Origin: Hydrogenophilales bacterium 12-61-10
Lineage (GTDB): Bacteria > Pseudomonadota > Gammaproteobacteria > Burkholderiales > Thiobacillaceae
Length of the DNA: 51,801 nt
Direction: 5' to 3'
Assembly: GCA_002279795.1 (NCBI GenBank)
Contig: NCCT01000043.1
Location: 1 to 51,801 of the forward strand
This document shows, in pieces, positions 29,330 to 38,624 of this stretch. The position numbers were made by a program, and so were the translations under genes. The first letter of the stretch is position 1; each line of letters opens with the position of its first letter. The notes beneath the pieces are model-generated. The model had not been told where the DNA came from. It saw only the letters and a program-made list of their open reading frames with translations, and did not search any database.

Positions 29330-31878
29330 TCAGCCCTTCAACGCATTCCCCACCACCTCAGCCACATCCTTCGCCAGTCCCCCGACCGCCGCGATGCGCT
29401 CCAGCGCAGCGCGCGCATACGCCTGCCGGCCGGCGTCGAACTGGCGCCAGCGGTCGAAGCTGCGGGCGATGCGTGAGGCGACCTGCGGGTTCATGGCCTG
29501 CAATTCACTGATCACATCTGCTGCCAACGCGTAGCCGCTGCCGTCGGCGGCGTGGAAGTGGCGCGGATTGGCGCCGCAGAAGCCGCGGATGAGGGCGTAG
29601 ACGCGGTTGGGGTTTTTGAGATCGAAGGCGGGCTGGGCCATGAGCGCGCGGATGGCGCGGGCGTCGGTGGTGCGCGCGGTGGCCTGCACGGACAGCCATT
29701 TGTCGACGACGAGCGCTTCGTCGCGCCACTTCTCGTAGAACGCGGCGAGGGCCGCTTCTTTTGCCGGCACGTTGAGCTGGACGAGGGTGGCGAGTGCGGC
29801 GAACACGTCGGTCATGTTGCCGCCGGCCTTGACCAGCGCGGCGAGGCGCGGGGCCATTTCCGAGGGCGCAGCTTCGGCGAGGTAGGCGAGGCAGGTGTTA
29901 CGCAGGGCGCGGCGGCCCAGCTGTGCGCCATCGGGAGCGTAGGGTTCGGTGGGGGCGAGGGCGGTAAAGGCGGCGTCGAATTGTGACTGGCAGTGCGCGG
30001 CGAGCGCGCGGCGCAAGGCGAGACGCGCGTTGAAGATGGCGTCGGGGTCGATGATCTTGCCCGCTGCGGCGACGCTGTCGGCGAGCACGGTTTCGGACGG
30101 CAGCGCCAGCGCTTCGGCGGCGAGTGCGGGGTCGCCTTCGAGGCCGTCGGCGAGCACGCGGGCGCAGGCGTCGAGGAAGGCGGTCGGGATCCAGTCGCTG
30201 CCCCGGGCGCGGAGAAATTGCGCAGCAGCGAGGCGACGGGCGCGGCGGGGATGTCCTCGAATACAAACGTCTGCGTGGACTCGGTGAGCGAGAGCACGCG
30301 GGTGGTGGATGTCCCACTCTCGCCCGCGAGCCGCAGGGCGGCGTCCGTGCCGTCGGGCAGCACGAGGCCGACGGCGACGGGGATGTGCAGGGCGCCGTCT
30401 TCAACCGTCTGTCCGTTTTCTGTGAGCCGCTTTTCGTAGGCGGTTGGCGCGAGGGTTTGCGTGAGTGTGAGCGTGTAGCGCTGCGACGCGGCGTCGTACT
30501 CGCCATTCGCTCTCAATACCGGCGTGCCCGCGCGCGCGTACCAGCGGCGGAACTGCGTGAGGTCGACGCCGCTTGCATCCTGCATCGCCGCGACGAAATC
30601 CTCGCAGGTGACGGCCTGGCCGTCGTGGCGCTGGAAGTACAAATCCATGCCGGCGCGGAAGCCTTTTTCACCGAGCAGGGTGTGGATCATGCGGATGACT
30701 TCCGCGCCCTTGTTGTAGACGGTGGCGGTGTAGAAGTTGTTGATCTCGACGTAGGAGGCGGGCCGGATCGGGTGCGCCATCGGCCCCGCGTCTTCGGGGA
30801 ACTGGCCGGCGCGCAGACCGCGCACTTCCTGGATGCGGGTGACCGCGCGCGAGTGCACGTCGGCGCCGAATTCCTGGTCGCGAAACACGGTGAGGCCTTC
30901 CTTCAGCGACAGCTGGAACCAGTCGCGGCAGGTGACGCGGTTGCCGGTCCAGTTGTGGAAATACTCGTGAGCGACGACGCGGTCGATGCCCTGGTAATCG
31001 GCGTCGGTCGCGGTGTCGGGGCGGGCCAGCACGTACTTGGTGTTGAAGATGTTGAGGCCCTTGTTCTCCATTGCGCCCATGTTGAAATCGCCCACCGCGA
31101 CGATCATGTAGCGGTCGAGATCGTATTCCAGGCCGAAGCGTGTTTCATCCCAGCGCATGGCCTTTTTCAGTGCCGCCATCGCATGGCCGCACTGGTCGAG
31201 CTTGCCGGGTTCGACGTAGATTTCGAGCTTGACCGGACGCCCTGAAGCAGTGGTGTAGCGGTCTTCCAGCACGTCGAGCCTGGCCGCGACCAGCGCGAAC
31301 AGATACGCGGGCTTGGGGAAGGGATCTTCCCAGCGCACCCAGTGCCGAGCCGCGTCGTCGTCGCACGCGCCGGCGGCGACGGGATTGCCGTTCGACAGCA
31401 GATGCGGAAAACGCGCGCGCTCGGCTTCCACCGTGCAGCTGAATTTCGCCATCACGTCCGGCCGGTCCGGGAAGAAAGTGATGCGGCGGAAGCCCTCGGC
31501 CTCGCACTGGGTGAAATAGCCGTCTTTGGAACGGTACAGGCCGGAGAGCTGGGTGTTCTGGTCCGGGTGAATGCGCACCGTGGTTTCAAGCTGGAACATG
31601 TCGGGCAGCGGCGCTGCGATGGTCAGCAGGCCGTCGGCGCAGGTGTAACGAGCCGGGTCGAGTGCGGCGCCGTCGAGCGTCACGCTCATCAGTTCGAGTG
31701 CTTCGCCATACAGCACCAGCGCGCCGGTCAGCGCCGCCGGATTGCGGCGGCAGGCGAGACGGGTTTTGACCTCGGCGTAGTCCTCGAAAATCGCCACGTG
31801 CAAATCGACCGTGTCGATCAGCCAGGCGGGTGGGGCGTAGTTCTTGAGATACAGCGTGACGGGGGTTTCGGTGCGCAT
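29330..31878 (-). pseudogene. pepN: Aminopeptidase N, internal deletion and frameshift
   Basis: PepN is an M1 zinc aminopeptidase. The N-terminal part is complete: GAMENKGLNIFN near residue 268, and the zinc site VVAHEYFHNW near 303 followed by the downstream Glu in LKEGLTVFRDQEF. After SLLRNFSAP (near 30210) the frame changes. The C-terminal helical domain resumes in another frame from DWIPTAFLDACARVLADGLE to the stop at 29330. Relative to E. coli PepN about 40-45 residues between these points are missing, and the deleted length must be 1 more than a multiple of three. The catalytic domain would still be made, but fused to a shifted tail. Confidence 0.85.
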
Positions 31879-31922
31879 GGGGTCTCCGACGAGGATGGAA
31901 AACAGTTAGACGATGGAGCAGT

Positions 31923-32318
31923 TCACACCCAGTTTTCAACAACGAGACCGGGGTAATCCCGGAAATCCGCTTCGTTGTTGGTGATGAGCGTAAGCCCCAG
32001 GCTCGCGGCGTGGGCGGCAATCAGCCGATCCAGCGCGTCGCGGCGACGGTCGCGGACGGCTGCGCGTTGCACGCCGTAATGTTTGGCGGCAGTTTCGTCG
32101 AAGGGCAGGACGGGAATGTCGCTGGTGAGCAGGCGCAGCGCGCGTTCGTTCTGTCCGCGCGTAGGCCCCAGCCCTTCCAGACCCACGCGCAATTCGGCGT
32201 AGCTGATGATCGACATGACGGCGTCGCCGTGATCGAGTTGCTGCAAGCGCGCCAGCACAGCAGGCGGGTGCGCCTTCATCAGATAGATGCAGATGTTGGT
32301 GTCCAGCATGTAGCGCAT
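31923..32318 (-). CDS. vapC: VapC toxin (module 5)
   Basis: The 131-residue PIN-domain RNase has Asp6 (MLDTNICIYLMK), Glu42 (SYAELRVGLEG), Asp97 (DALDRLIAAHA) and the TNNEADF end motif. This is a textbook VapC of the type that cuts initiator tRNA or the rRNA sarcin-ricin loop. It starts 5 bp after vapB ends. A much longer frame through this region is an artefact. pepN follows 44 bp downstream on the same strand. Confidence 0.92.
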   Translation of the reverse strand: MRYMLDTNICIYLMKAHPPAVLARLQQLDHGDAVMSIISYAELRVGLEGLGPTRGQNERALRLLTSDIPVLPFDETAAKHYGVQRAAVRDRRRDALDRLIAAHAASLGLTLITNNEADFRDYPGLVVENWV

Positions 32319-32323
32319 GGCGG

Positions 32324-32617
32324 CTACTTGCCGGATTTGTAATCGACAGGTTTCTGGTGAAGCTGCGCGGCTTCGCCAAAGCCGCTCCAGTCGCGTTCCT
32401 TCTGCTCGTGGAATTCGCGGCCCTCGGCCATGAAGTCGGGCGTGAACATGGCGAACGCCTCGGCCAGCCCGGTCAGCTTGCGCTTGACGACGGGGCGCAG
32501 GACGAGGGTGTCGCCGACTTTTTCGATTTCGACATCCTGGCTGGCGAGGGCGTTGGCGAGTTCCTTGGGAATGCGTACGGCCAGCGAGTTGCCGCTTTTG
32601 AAGACGCGTGTGAGCAT
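32324..32617 (-). CDS. vapB: VapB/MazE-type AbrB antitoxin (module 5)
   Basis: The 97-residue protein begins MLTRVFKSGNSLAVRIPKEL and continues DVEIEKVGDTLVLRPV, a swapped-hairpin AbrB DNA-binding domain. A C-terminal toxin-binding segment includes FTPDFMAEGREFHEQKERDW. A perfect AAAGGAGG site precedes the ATG at 32617. It lies downstream of jetD on the same strand, with its own palindrome, so it may also be read from the jet transcript. Confidence 0.9.
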   Translation of the reverse strand: MLTRVFKSGNSLAVRIPKELANALASQDVEIEKVGDTLVLRPVVKRKLTGLAEAFAMFTPDFMAEGREFHEQKERDWSGFGEAAQLHQKPVDYKSGK

Positions 32618-32632
32618 GGTGAACCTCCTTTG

Positions 32633-32649
32633 TGTATACAGGATATACA
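32633..32649. promoter_or_regulatory. VapB operator candidate
   Basis: TGTATA and TATACA form a 6-bp inverted repeat around CAGGA. The site lies 16 bp before the vapB start codon and overlaps where its promoter should be. Confidence 0.6.
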
Positions 32650-32683
32650 TCAACCTGGGGCGACGCAAGCCAGCCCTGCGCGC

Positions 32684-33829
32684 TTACAACACCCCTTCTT
32701 GTTCGCCCTTGATATTGTGCTGTTGCATGTAATCCAGCAGCGTCGCAAACGGCGCAGGCAGGTTCGGCGCTTGCCGCAGCTGCGCGATGCGTGCGCTGTC
32801 CCAGGCGTTCAGTGCGCCATGGCTGGGAAGGTTTTGCAGGGTGGCGATGTCCATGTGCCAGGGCTGCCAGTCGAGGCCGGCGGCTTGCCACAACGCGCCG
32901 GCCTGCAGGGCGATGGCGACGCCAGCGGGGTCGGGGTCGCAGGCGATGGCGGCGGGAGCGGGTGCCAGCGCGAGCACATGCGCCACGGCTTTGCGCCACC
33001 AGCCTGGCGGAAAACCGGGCAGCCAGATCACCCCGGCGTCTGCTTCGCGGCTGCGCGCGACGCGCTCGAAGCTGGTGCGGTTTTCCACCAGATGCCAGCG
33101 TTCGGGCGCACCGCGCGCAGCCGTGGCGGCAGCCAGTGTGGCCGGAGTCAGGGCGCAGAAGTCGACGCAGGCGGCGAGGTTCAGCACGGCGTGCGGGAAC
33201 TGAAGTTCGACCGGCGCGGCGATCAGCAGCAGCGGCGTGTGGCGCTCGATACCCCATTCGGCAAGATCGGTTGCATTTCCGAGCCAGGCCCATTCGGCCG
33301 GCGTGATGGCCTTGGTGGCGTGGCGTACGAACAGGGCGAAGTCGCGCTGGGTGCCGCTGCGCTGTTCGAGCTGCCAGCGCGCCAAAGCAGCGACGAGATC
33401 GGCGCGCGCGAGCGCGGCTTTGGGTGGCAAGCTGTCGAGCGCATCGAGCAGCGGCGCGTCGGGCGGCAAGGTTGAGCGCACGTTCTGCCACTGTGCAGCG
33501 ACAGCATCCGCGTCGACGATGCCGAGGGCGGCGCGCAATTGCACAGGCTCAACAAATTGCACGCGATACGGCCACCAGTCGGCGCGCTCGAATTTTTCGG
33601 TCAGCACAATCCAGCCGTTGTCGAGCAGCCAGTCGAGCAGCGCCTGCGCCAGATTTTGCTGTCCCACGCCGGCGTCGCCCTTGAGCGTTTCCCAGCGGCT
33701 GTCGCCGCCGCGTTTGACCCAGCGTTTGAGCAGGTGCCGCCAGTCGTCGGGCAGGTTGTCGAGTCCGCGCGGCGCTTGTTCGGAGTCGCGCTGCCGTCGG
33801 GTTTTGCTCTGTATGACGACGCGCAGCAT
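32684..33829 (-). CDS. jetD: Wadjet protein JetD, TOPRIM nuclease
   Basis: The 381-residue protein is the last gene of the jetABCD order. The N-terminal part has a winged-helix-like region. The C-terminal part holds TOPRIM-like elements: the Glu in HLVENRTSFERVAR (about residue 248), VIWLPGFPPGWW, and the acidic IACDPDPAGVAIAL (about 297), with EQEG at the C-terminus. JetD is the nuclease that cleaves plasmid DNA loop-extruded by JetABC. The ATG at 33829 lies 2 bp after the jetC stop; the extension to 33883 overlaps jetC and is rejected. Assignment rests mainly on motifs plus operon position. Confidence 0.85.
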   Translation of the reverse strand: MLRVVIQSKTRRQRDSEQAPRGLDNLPDDWRHLLKRWVKRGGDSRWETLKGDAGVGQQNLAQALLDWLLDNGWIVLTEKFERADWWPYRVQFVEPVQLRAALGIVDADAVAAQWQNVRSTLPPDAPLLDALDSLPPKAALARADLVAALARWQLEQRSGTQRDFALFVRHATKAITPAEWAWLGNATDLAEWGIERHTPLLLIAAPVELQFPHAVLNLAACVDFCALTPATLAAATAARGAPERWHLVENRTSFERVARSREADAGVIWLPGFPPGWWRKAVAHVLALAPAPAAIACDPDPAGVAIALQAGALWQAAGLDWQPWHMDIATLQNLPSHGALNAWDSARIAQLRQAPNLPAPFATLLDYMQQHNIKGEQEGVL

Positions 33830-33831
33830 GG

Positions 33832-36603
33832 TCAATGCGCCGTCGAGGTGTCGCGCATCAGCACTTTCACGCCCGGCGCCCACGCTTCGCCCGGGCGTTT
33901 CTTGAACGTCACCAGCGTCAGCGTCGCCGGGTCGTAGATATTGACGTTGTGCGTGACCGGCGTGGTGAGCAGGTATTGCGCCTTGGTCGCTTTCAAAAAA
34001 CCCGACACGCGCTCGATGTTGACGATGTCGAGGTGGGCGAAGGGTTCGTCGATGAAAACGAAGCCGCCGGGGCGCGATTCTTCCATCATCAGCGCCACCA
34101 GCAGGATCAGCGATTTCATCACCTGCTGGCCGCCGGAAGCGTCGCCGTCGTTCATGCCCATGAAACCCTTGGCGTCGAAGTCGAAGCGCACCGCAAGCCC
34201 TGCCTGCGCCAGCGTCAGGTCGTCGTTGCCGAGCGCGACGGGTTCGTGTTCGACTTTGATGCCGGCGACTTCGCCCAGTGTCTTGAGGTTTTTGGCGTAG
34301 CGGCCGACGGTATGGCGCAGCACGGCGATGTAGTTTTCGCGCGCGGCATGGGTCTGTTCGCTGGCCAGCGTGTTGTCGCGGCGGCGGGCGGCGAGGTCGG
34401 CTTCTATCTGCCGGTAGTTGTCGGCGATCTTGTCGCGTAGCAGAACGACGCTGTCGTCGGTCTCCCAGGACTCGTCGGCGAACTTGGTGTCGATTTCGGC
34501 CAGACGGCGGTCGATGTTGGTGGCGTCGCGCCAGGTTTCCACCAGCTGCTGGTTGGCCGCAGCGTCGCGCCAGGCGGCGGGCATCTGGCGGCGGTCGCGC
34601 CGCAGTTGCAGATGGCGACGGATTTGCTCGTCGCGTCCGCTGCGGTTTTCACGTTCGGCGATGTCGCGATCGAGCCGGACAAGTTCAGCGTCGAGCCGGG
34701 TGCGCCGGCTGCGGGCGGCGGTGACCGCTTCGTCGGCGGCTTCGCGTTCCTGTTGCGCTGCCAGCACGCCATTGTCGCGGCGGCGCAGTACCAGCGCTTC
34801 ATATTGCGTGCGAGCCTCGGCGAATTCGGCGGCGCGTTGGGCCAGTTGCGCGGCGGCGGTTTCGCCGGTCAGTTGCGCTTTCATGCCGTTGATCCGGCTG
34901 GCGAGATCGGCCTGCTGGGTTTTGAGCGGGGCGAGCTGCTTGTCGAGCTGGGCACGCTCGTCGCGCAGCGCGTCGAGCCGGGCGCGGCCAAAGCGCGCTT
35001 GCTCGGGTGCCGCGTGGCGGCCGCCGCGCCGTTCGCGCAGATAGCCGTTGCGCGTAATCCAGTCCTCGCCGCGCGGCAGTTTGCTGCCCGCAGCGACGTC
35101 TTCGACGCGGCGGGTGCGTTCCAGCGTGCGCAGCAACCATTCGGGCACCGGGCTTGCAAAGCGCACCACTTCGAGCAGCGAGCCCTGCGGCGGTAGGCCC
35201 GCGCTCACGCATTCGGGGACGATGAAGTTGCGGTAGCGCTGCTTTTCGCCGAGCGCCATCGCGCGTTCGGCGTCGCGCGCGTGCTGCAACAACACGATGT
35301 GGGCGAACGGTGCGAGCGCGGCTTCGACCGCGGGCTGCCAGCCCGCGTCGACGATTTCGACGACGTCGGTGAGCAGATGATGGGGAATGTCGGCGGCGGC
35401 GAGCGCCTGGCGGAATGCCGCTACGTCGTGCGGGTCGGCGCGGCGGCCGGCGGCAAGGTTTTCCAGCATCTCGTCGAGCTGGGCCTGGCGCTGTTGCAGG
35501 CTGGCGATCTTCACCAGCAGGCCGGCGCGCTGCGATTCGAGCGTTTCGATTTCGCGCGCGTCGGCAAGCGCGCCGCCCGCTGCTTGCGCCTGCTGTTCCA
35601 GCCGCTGCTGCTGCTTGACGATGACTTCCCAACCGCCGAGTTCGCGGTTGATCTCGTTGAGCGCCTTGTTCTGGATGCTTTCGTTGTCGGTTGCAGCCAG
35701 CTTGCGCAGCAGGGCTTGCGCGAGTGCTGCATCGAGCACATCGGAATCCATTTTTAGCGAGCTGCGTTCGTCGTGCTTGGCACGCCAGTCGCGGCGTTGC
35801 GTCAGCAGCGTGCGCGCGGCGTGGTCGGCTTCGCGCTGCAACAGGCAATGCTCCAGGCGCGGGCGCATTTCGCTGACGAGTTCGACGCGTTCCAGATTGA
35901 GGCGCTGCCACTCGCGATAGCGGTTGACCTTTTGCTCATGCTTTTCGAGATTGTTGCCGAGCGCTTCGAGCTGGTTCTGGCCGGCGTCGAGTTCGCGCGC
36001 GGTGTGTTCCTGGTGGTGGCGCGCTTCCAGGTAGCGGTCGAGCACGTCCTTGTCGCCGAACACCTGGAACACCAGATCGAGCAGTTCGCGTGGCGAGAGT
36101 TCGCACAGCTTGTCGGTCTGGCCCTGTTCGAGCGAGAGCACGCGGGCGATGGCGGGCGACAGCCCGGCGGAATGCAGAACGCGCTGGTAGTCGCGCACGC
36201 CGAATTCTTCGCCCTGTTTTTCAAGCTCGGCCAGCGCGACTTCGCCGTCGGCGATCCAGTATTTGCGCGTCCAGTCGCCGCCTTTTTTGTCGATCCGGCA
36301 GGCCAGCGTGATGCGGTCGCTGGTGTAGGGCAGGCCGAACGGGCGGCGGCTGGACCCCGGCGCGCGCTGGTTGTCGATCACGCCGCGCAGCCAGCAGAAA
36401 TCCTCGCCGTTGCGCCGCACATAGCGCTTGTAATCGCGCTTTTTCGAGCAGTCGAGCGCGAGCAGGGTGCGCAGGGCGTCGAGCAGCGTGGTCTTGCCCG
36501 AGCCGTTGGGGCCGGAGATGGTGACGATGGACGCGTCGAGCGGCAGGCGGAAACTGCGCCAGAAATCCCAGTGGACGGTTTCGAGTTCGAGCAGGCGGAA
36601 CAT
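33832..36603 (-). CDS. jetC: Wadjet SMC-like ATPase JetC
   Basis: The 923-residue protein is an SMC/MukB-type ATPase. It has an N-terminal Walker A GPNGSGKTTLLDALRTL (Lys37), about 700 residues of coiled coil around a central hinge, the signature DASGGQQVMKSLILL (about residue 821) and Walker B GGFVFIDEPFAHLD (about 848). In Wadjet, JetC dimers with JetA kleisin and JetB KITE extrude DNA loops and recognise small circles. The ATG overlaps the jetB stop, and jetD starts 2 bp after its stop. It looks intact. Confidence 0.92.
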   Translation of the reverse strand: MFRLLELETVHWDFWRSFRLPLDASIVTISGPNGSGKTTLLDALRTLLALDCSKKRDYKRYVRRNGEDFCWLRGVIDNQRAPGSSRRPFGLPYTSDRITLACRIDKKGGDWTRKYWIADGEVALAELEKQGEEFGVRDYQRVLHSAGLSPAIARVLSLEQGQTDKLCELSPRELLDLVFQVFGDKDVLDRYLEARHHQEHTARELDAGQNQLEALGNNLEKHEQKVNRYREWQRLNLERVELVSEMRPRLEHCLLQREADHAARTLLTQRRDWRAKHDERSSLKMDSDVLDAALAQALLRKLAATDNESIQNKALNEINRELGGWEVIVKQQQRLEQQAQAAGGALADAREIETLESQRAGLLVKIASLQQRQAQLDEMLENLAAGRRADPHDVAAFRQALAAADIPHHLLTDVVEIVDAGWQPAVEAALAPFAHIVLLQHARDAERAMALGEKQRYRNFIVPECVSAGLPPQGSLLEVVRFASPVPEWLLRTLERTRRVEDVAAGSKLPRGEDWITRNGYLRERRGGRHAAPEQARFGRARLDALRDERAQLDKQLAPLKTQQADLASRINGMKAQLTGETAAAQLAQRAAEFAEARTQYEALVLRRRDNGVLAAQQEREAADEAVTAARSRRTRLDAELVRLDRDIAERENRSGRDEQIRRHLQLRRDRRQMPAAWRDAAANQQLVETWRDATNIDRRLAEIDTKFADESWETDDSVVLLRDKIADNYRQIEADLAARRRDNTLASEQTHAARENYIAVLRHTVGRYAKNLKTLGEVAGIKVEHEPVALGNDDLTLAQAGLAVRFDFDAKGFMGMNDGDASGGQQVMKSLILLVALMMEESRPGGFVFIDEPFAHLDIVNIERVSGFLKATKAQYLLTTPVTHNVNIYDPATLTLVTFKKRPGEAWAPGVKVLMRDTSTAH

Positions 36604-37304
36604 CAGGCGTCGTCCTCGCGGTCTGAAACGGCTTCGGGCGCCGGATTTGATGGAGCGCGCTCTTCAAGCACGCCGCGCTGTTTGAGCAGGTCGGACAGCG
36701 CGCCTTCGAGGATGCGTGGCGCGAACTCGGCGTAGTCGAACGCCAGGTCGAGCAGCGGGCCCTCGTGAATGATTTTATTGCGGCGCTCGATAAAGCCCAG
36801 CCGCGACAGTTGCGGCAGGGCAAACTGCTGCAGACGTGCCTTGCCGCCGAGCAGCTTGCCGTAGTCCTCCAGCAGCACGTTCTCTGCAATTCCACGAGAC
36901 GCATCGTGGGCGGCAGGGGTGAGCTTCACGGTTTCGAACAACTCATTCTGCGTATCGGCTTGCGTCGATTCGCTGGCCAGCTGACGCTCGCGCTTGGGCA
37001 GGATGATCAGCGCCCACAGGATCACCAGCAAGGCGACCGCATCCTTGGGCAGGCCGAGGTTCGACGCCTGCCAGGCGTCGTTCTGCTCGAACACGGCAGC
37101 CTCCTGTTCGCGGGCCAGCGCGACCGAGACATGCGCGGCGAAAGGCTGGGCCAGCAGGCGCAGGCCGCTGGCGGCGAGCCGCGTTTCGACTTCGTCACGA
37201 AAGCTGGTATCAACCAGCAGGCGACGCACGTCGGCATCGTCGCGCGGCAAGTAGCGCAGCGCGAGCAGGCGGGCAATCAGGCGGGCGGCGGGGTCAGTGT
37301 TCAT
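36603..37304 (-). CDS. jetB: Wadjet KITE-like subunit JetB
   Basis: The 233-residue protein sits between jetA and jetC, overlapping both (ATGA and TGATG). It has the small winged-helix composition expected for the MukE/KITE-like subunit (DUF4194 class): VALLVILWALIILPKRER in the centre, then FETVKLTPAAHDAS, LLGGKARLQQFALPQLSRLG and FIERRNKIIHEGPLLDLAF. It bridges the kleisin JetA and the ATPase heads of JetC. The call depends strongly on operon position. Confidence 0.85.
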   Translation of the reverse strand: MNTDPAARLIARLLALRYLPRDDADVRRLLVDTSFRDEVETRLAASGLRLLAQPFAAHVSVALAREQEAAVFEQNDAWQASNLGLPKDAVALLVILWALIILPKRERQLASESTQADTQNELFETVKLTPAAHDASRGIAENVLLEDYGKLLGGKARLQQFALPQLSRLGFIERRNKIIHEGPLLDLAFDYAEFAPRILEGALSDLLKQRGVLEERAPSNPAPEAVSDREDDA

Positions 37305-38624
37305 GCGGCTGGAGATTCATCGTTGTTTTGCTGCGGCAGGATGCGGCCTGCGCTGATCCGGGCGACTTCGCCGCGGCCGACTGCTTGCATGTCGTCGCCC
37401 CATTGCAGCGTCAGCGGCAGGTCGGCCAGCGGCGCCAGTTCGGGGCCGATGTTGGTTTCGCCGATCAGGGCGAGCAAGGAGAGGCGATACGAAGCCTGCC
37501 CGAAGCTGCCGCCGACGACGGCGTCGCCGACGCTGGCCGAGGTGCTCAGGCCAGCGAGCATGCGGGTGAGTTCGAGCAGCTCGCGCGGCGGCTCCAGCGG
37601 GGTGTCGCGGGTGTATTCGATTTCGGCGGGCGCGGGCATGGCCGAGGTTTTGCGGTCGGGCTGCTCGCGTGCGATGAATTCCTCGGTGTTGTCGAGCATC
37701 ACGTCGGGCAGCACGAAGCTGCATTCCGGCGTGGTTGCCAGCCGTCCGTCGGCAAACGCGGCGAGCTGGTCGAGCGATAGCGTTTTCAGCCAGCCCGCGA
37801 GTTCGGAGGTGGACAAGCCGCCTTGCGACAGATGCACCTGCTGGCGCGCGATGGCGGCCAGCTCGCGCTGGAACACCGAGGCCATGCGCAGCAGCCGCGA
37901 CTGGCGCTGGCCGATGCTTTGCCGAGGCCATGCGCAGCAGCCGCGACTGGCGCTGGCCGATGCTTTGCGCGAGCCGCCAGCTGTCGTCGTCGAGACCGGC
38001 ATCGGCCAGGTTCTTCATCACCGCGTTGGCGCGGTCGAGCCATTGCTGCACCGAGGCCAGTTTCGATTGCGCGGCGCGCAGGCGGAATTCCGAACCGGAC
38101 GCGACCGCCTGGGCAAACTCTTCTTCCAGTTCGCCCAGCCGCGCCAATAGATGAGACAAGGCCTCGGGTGCGAGCTTGCCGCCCGCAGCGCCTGCTGCAA
38201 TCTGCCCTGCCAGAAAACCCAGTTCACCATCCTGCTCGGCATTGAACGCCAGCAGGTTCGACAGCGCCGAGAGCACCATGCGGCCTGCGGTCGAGAGCTG
38301 GTAGACGCGGCGCTCGCTGTCCCACAACAGCAAGGCGTGCTCGCGCAGCCGCGCCAGCACCGTGTTGAGCTTGGTTTGCGACAGATAGGCGAAATGCGAT
38401 TCGAGTTCGCGCGGCGTCCATTCCGGCGCGTCGGCGCGCAGGCCGACTTCGCGCAGCACCATCAGGCGGATCAATACTTCTTCGTCGCCGCCGCGAAACA
38501 GCGCGATCAGCGCGCCGATCAGGGGTCGCGCGGCGAGCAGCGGAAACAGCGGCGGGATGTCTTCCGGAATCAGGCCGGGCGCGAGGAATTCCGCCAGGCT
38601 CGAACCTGTTCCCGACGCCTCCAT
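37301..38624 (-). pseudogene. jetA: Wadjet kleisin-like JetA, frameshifted by 46-bp duplication
   Basis: Residues 1 to about 220 read [20 protein letters not shown] and on through RELESHFAYLSQTKLNTVLA and AQSIGQRQSRLLRMAS. Then an exact 46-bp tandem copy shifts the frame, so the real continuation (VFQRELAAIARQQVHLSQGG, ending RILPQQNNDESPAA) is out of phase. Removing one copy gives a 425-residue protein, about right for JetA. As written, translation continues in the wrong frame to 37317, giving a chimera of about 435 residues without an early stop. The ATG overlaps the prfB stop (TGATG), and the C-terminal frame overlaps jetB (ATGA). A JetA lacking its C-terminal half should not support the complex. 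Confidence 0.85.
37876..37968. repeat. 46-bp perfect tandem duplication in jetA
   Basis: Bases 37876-37922 match 37922-37968 without a mismatch, with a period of 46. The unit is 1 more than a multiple of three, so one extra copy causes a frameshift. Exactly two copies are present. The absence of any divergence implies a very recent event or an assembly error. Confidence 0.95.

Noticed and set aside
29812..30210. C-terminal reading of the longer pepN frame as a novel Pro/Ser-rich domain
   Set aside because: The low-complexity Pro/Ser/Ala sequence is the shifted reading of the true PepN C-terminal domain, which is present in the neighbouring frame.
31923..33491. A 522-codon minus-strand frame spanning vapC, vapB and part of jetD
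   Set aside because: Only the last 131 codons (VapC) look like protein. The rest is an Arg-rich shadow of vapB and jetD in another frame.
33832..36603. SbcC or MukB as an alternative name for the SMC-like ATPase
   Set aside because: There is no sbcD nuclease or mukEF neighbour. The four-gene order with a TOPRIM protein fits Wadjet.
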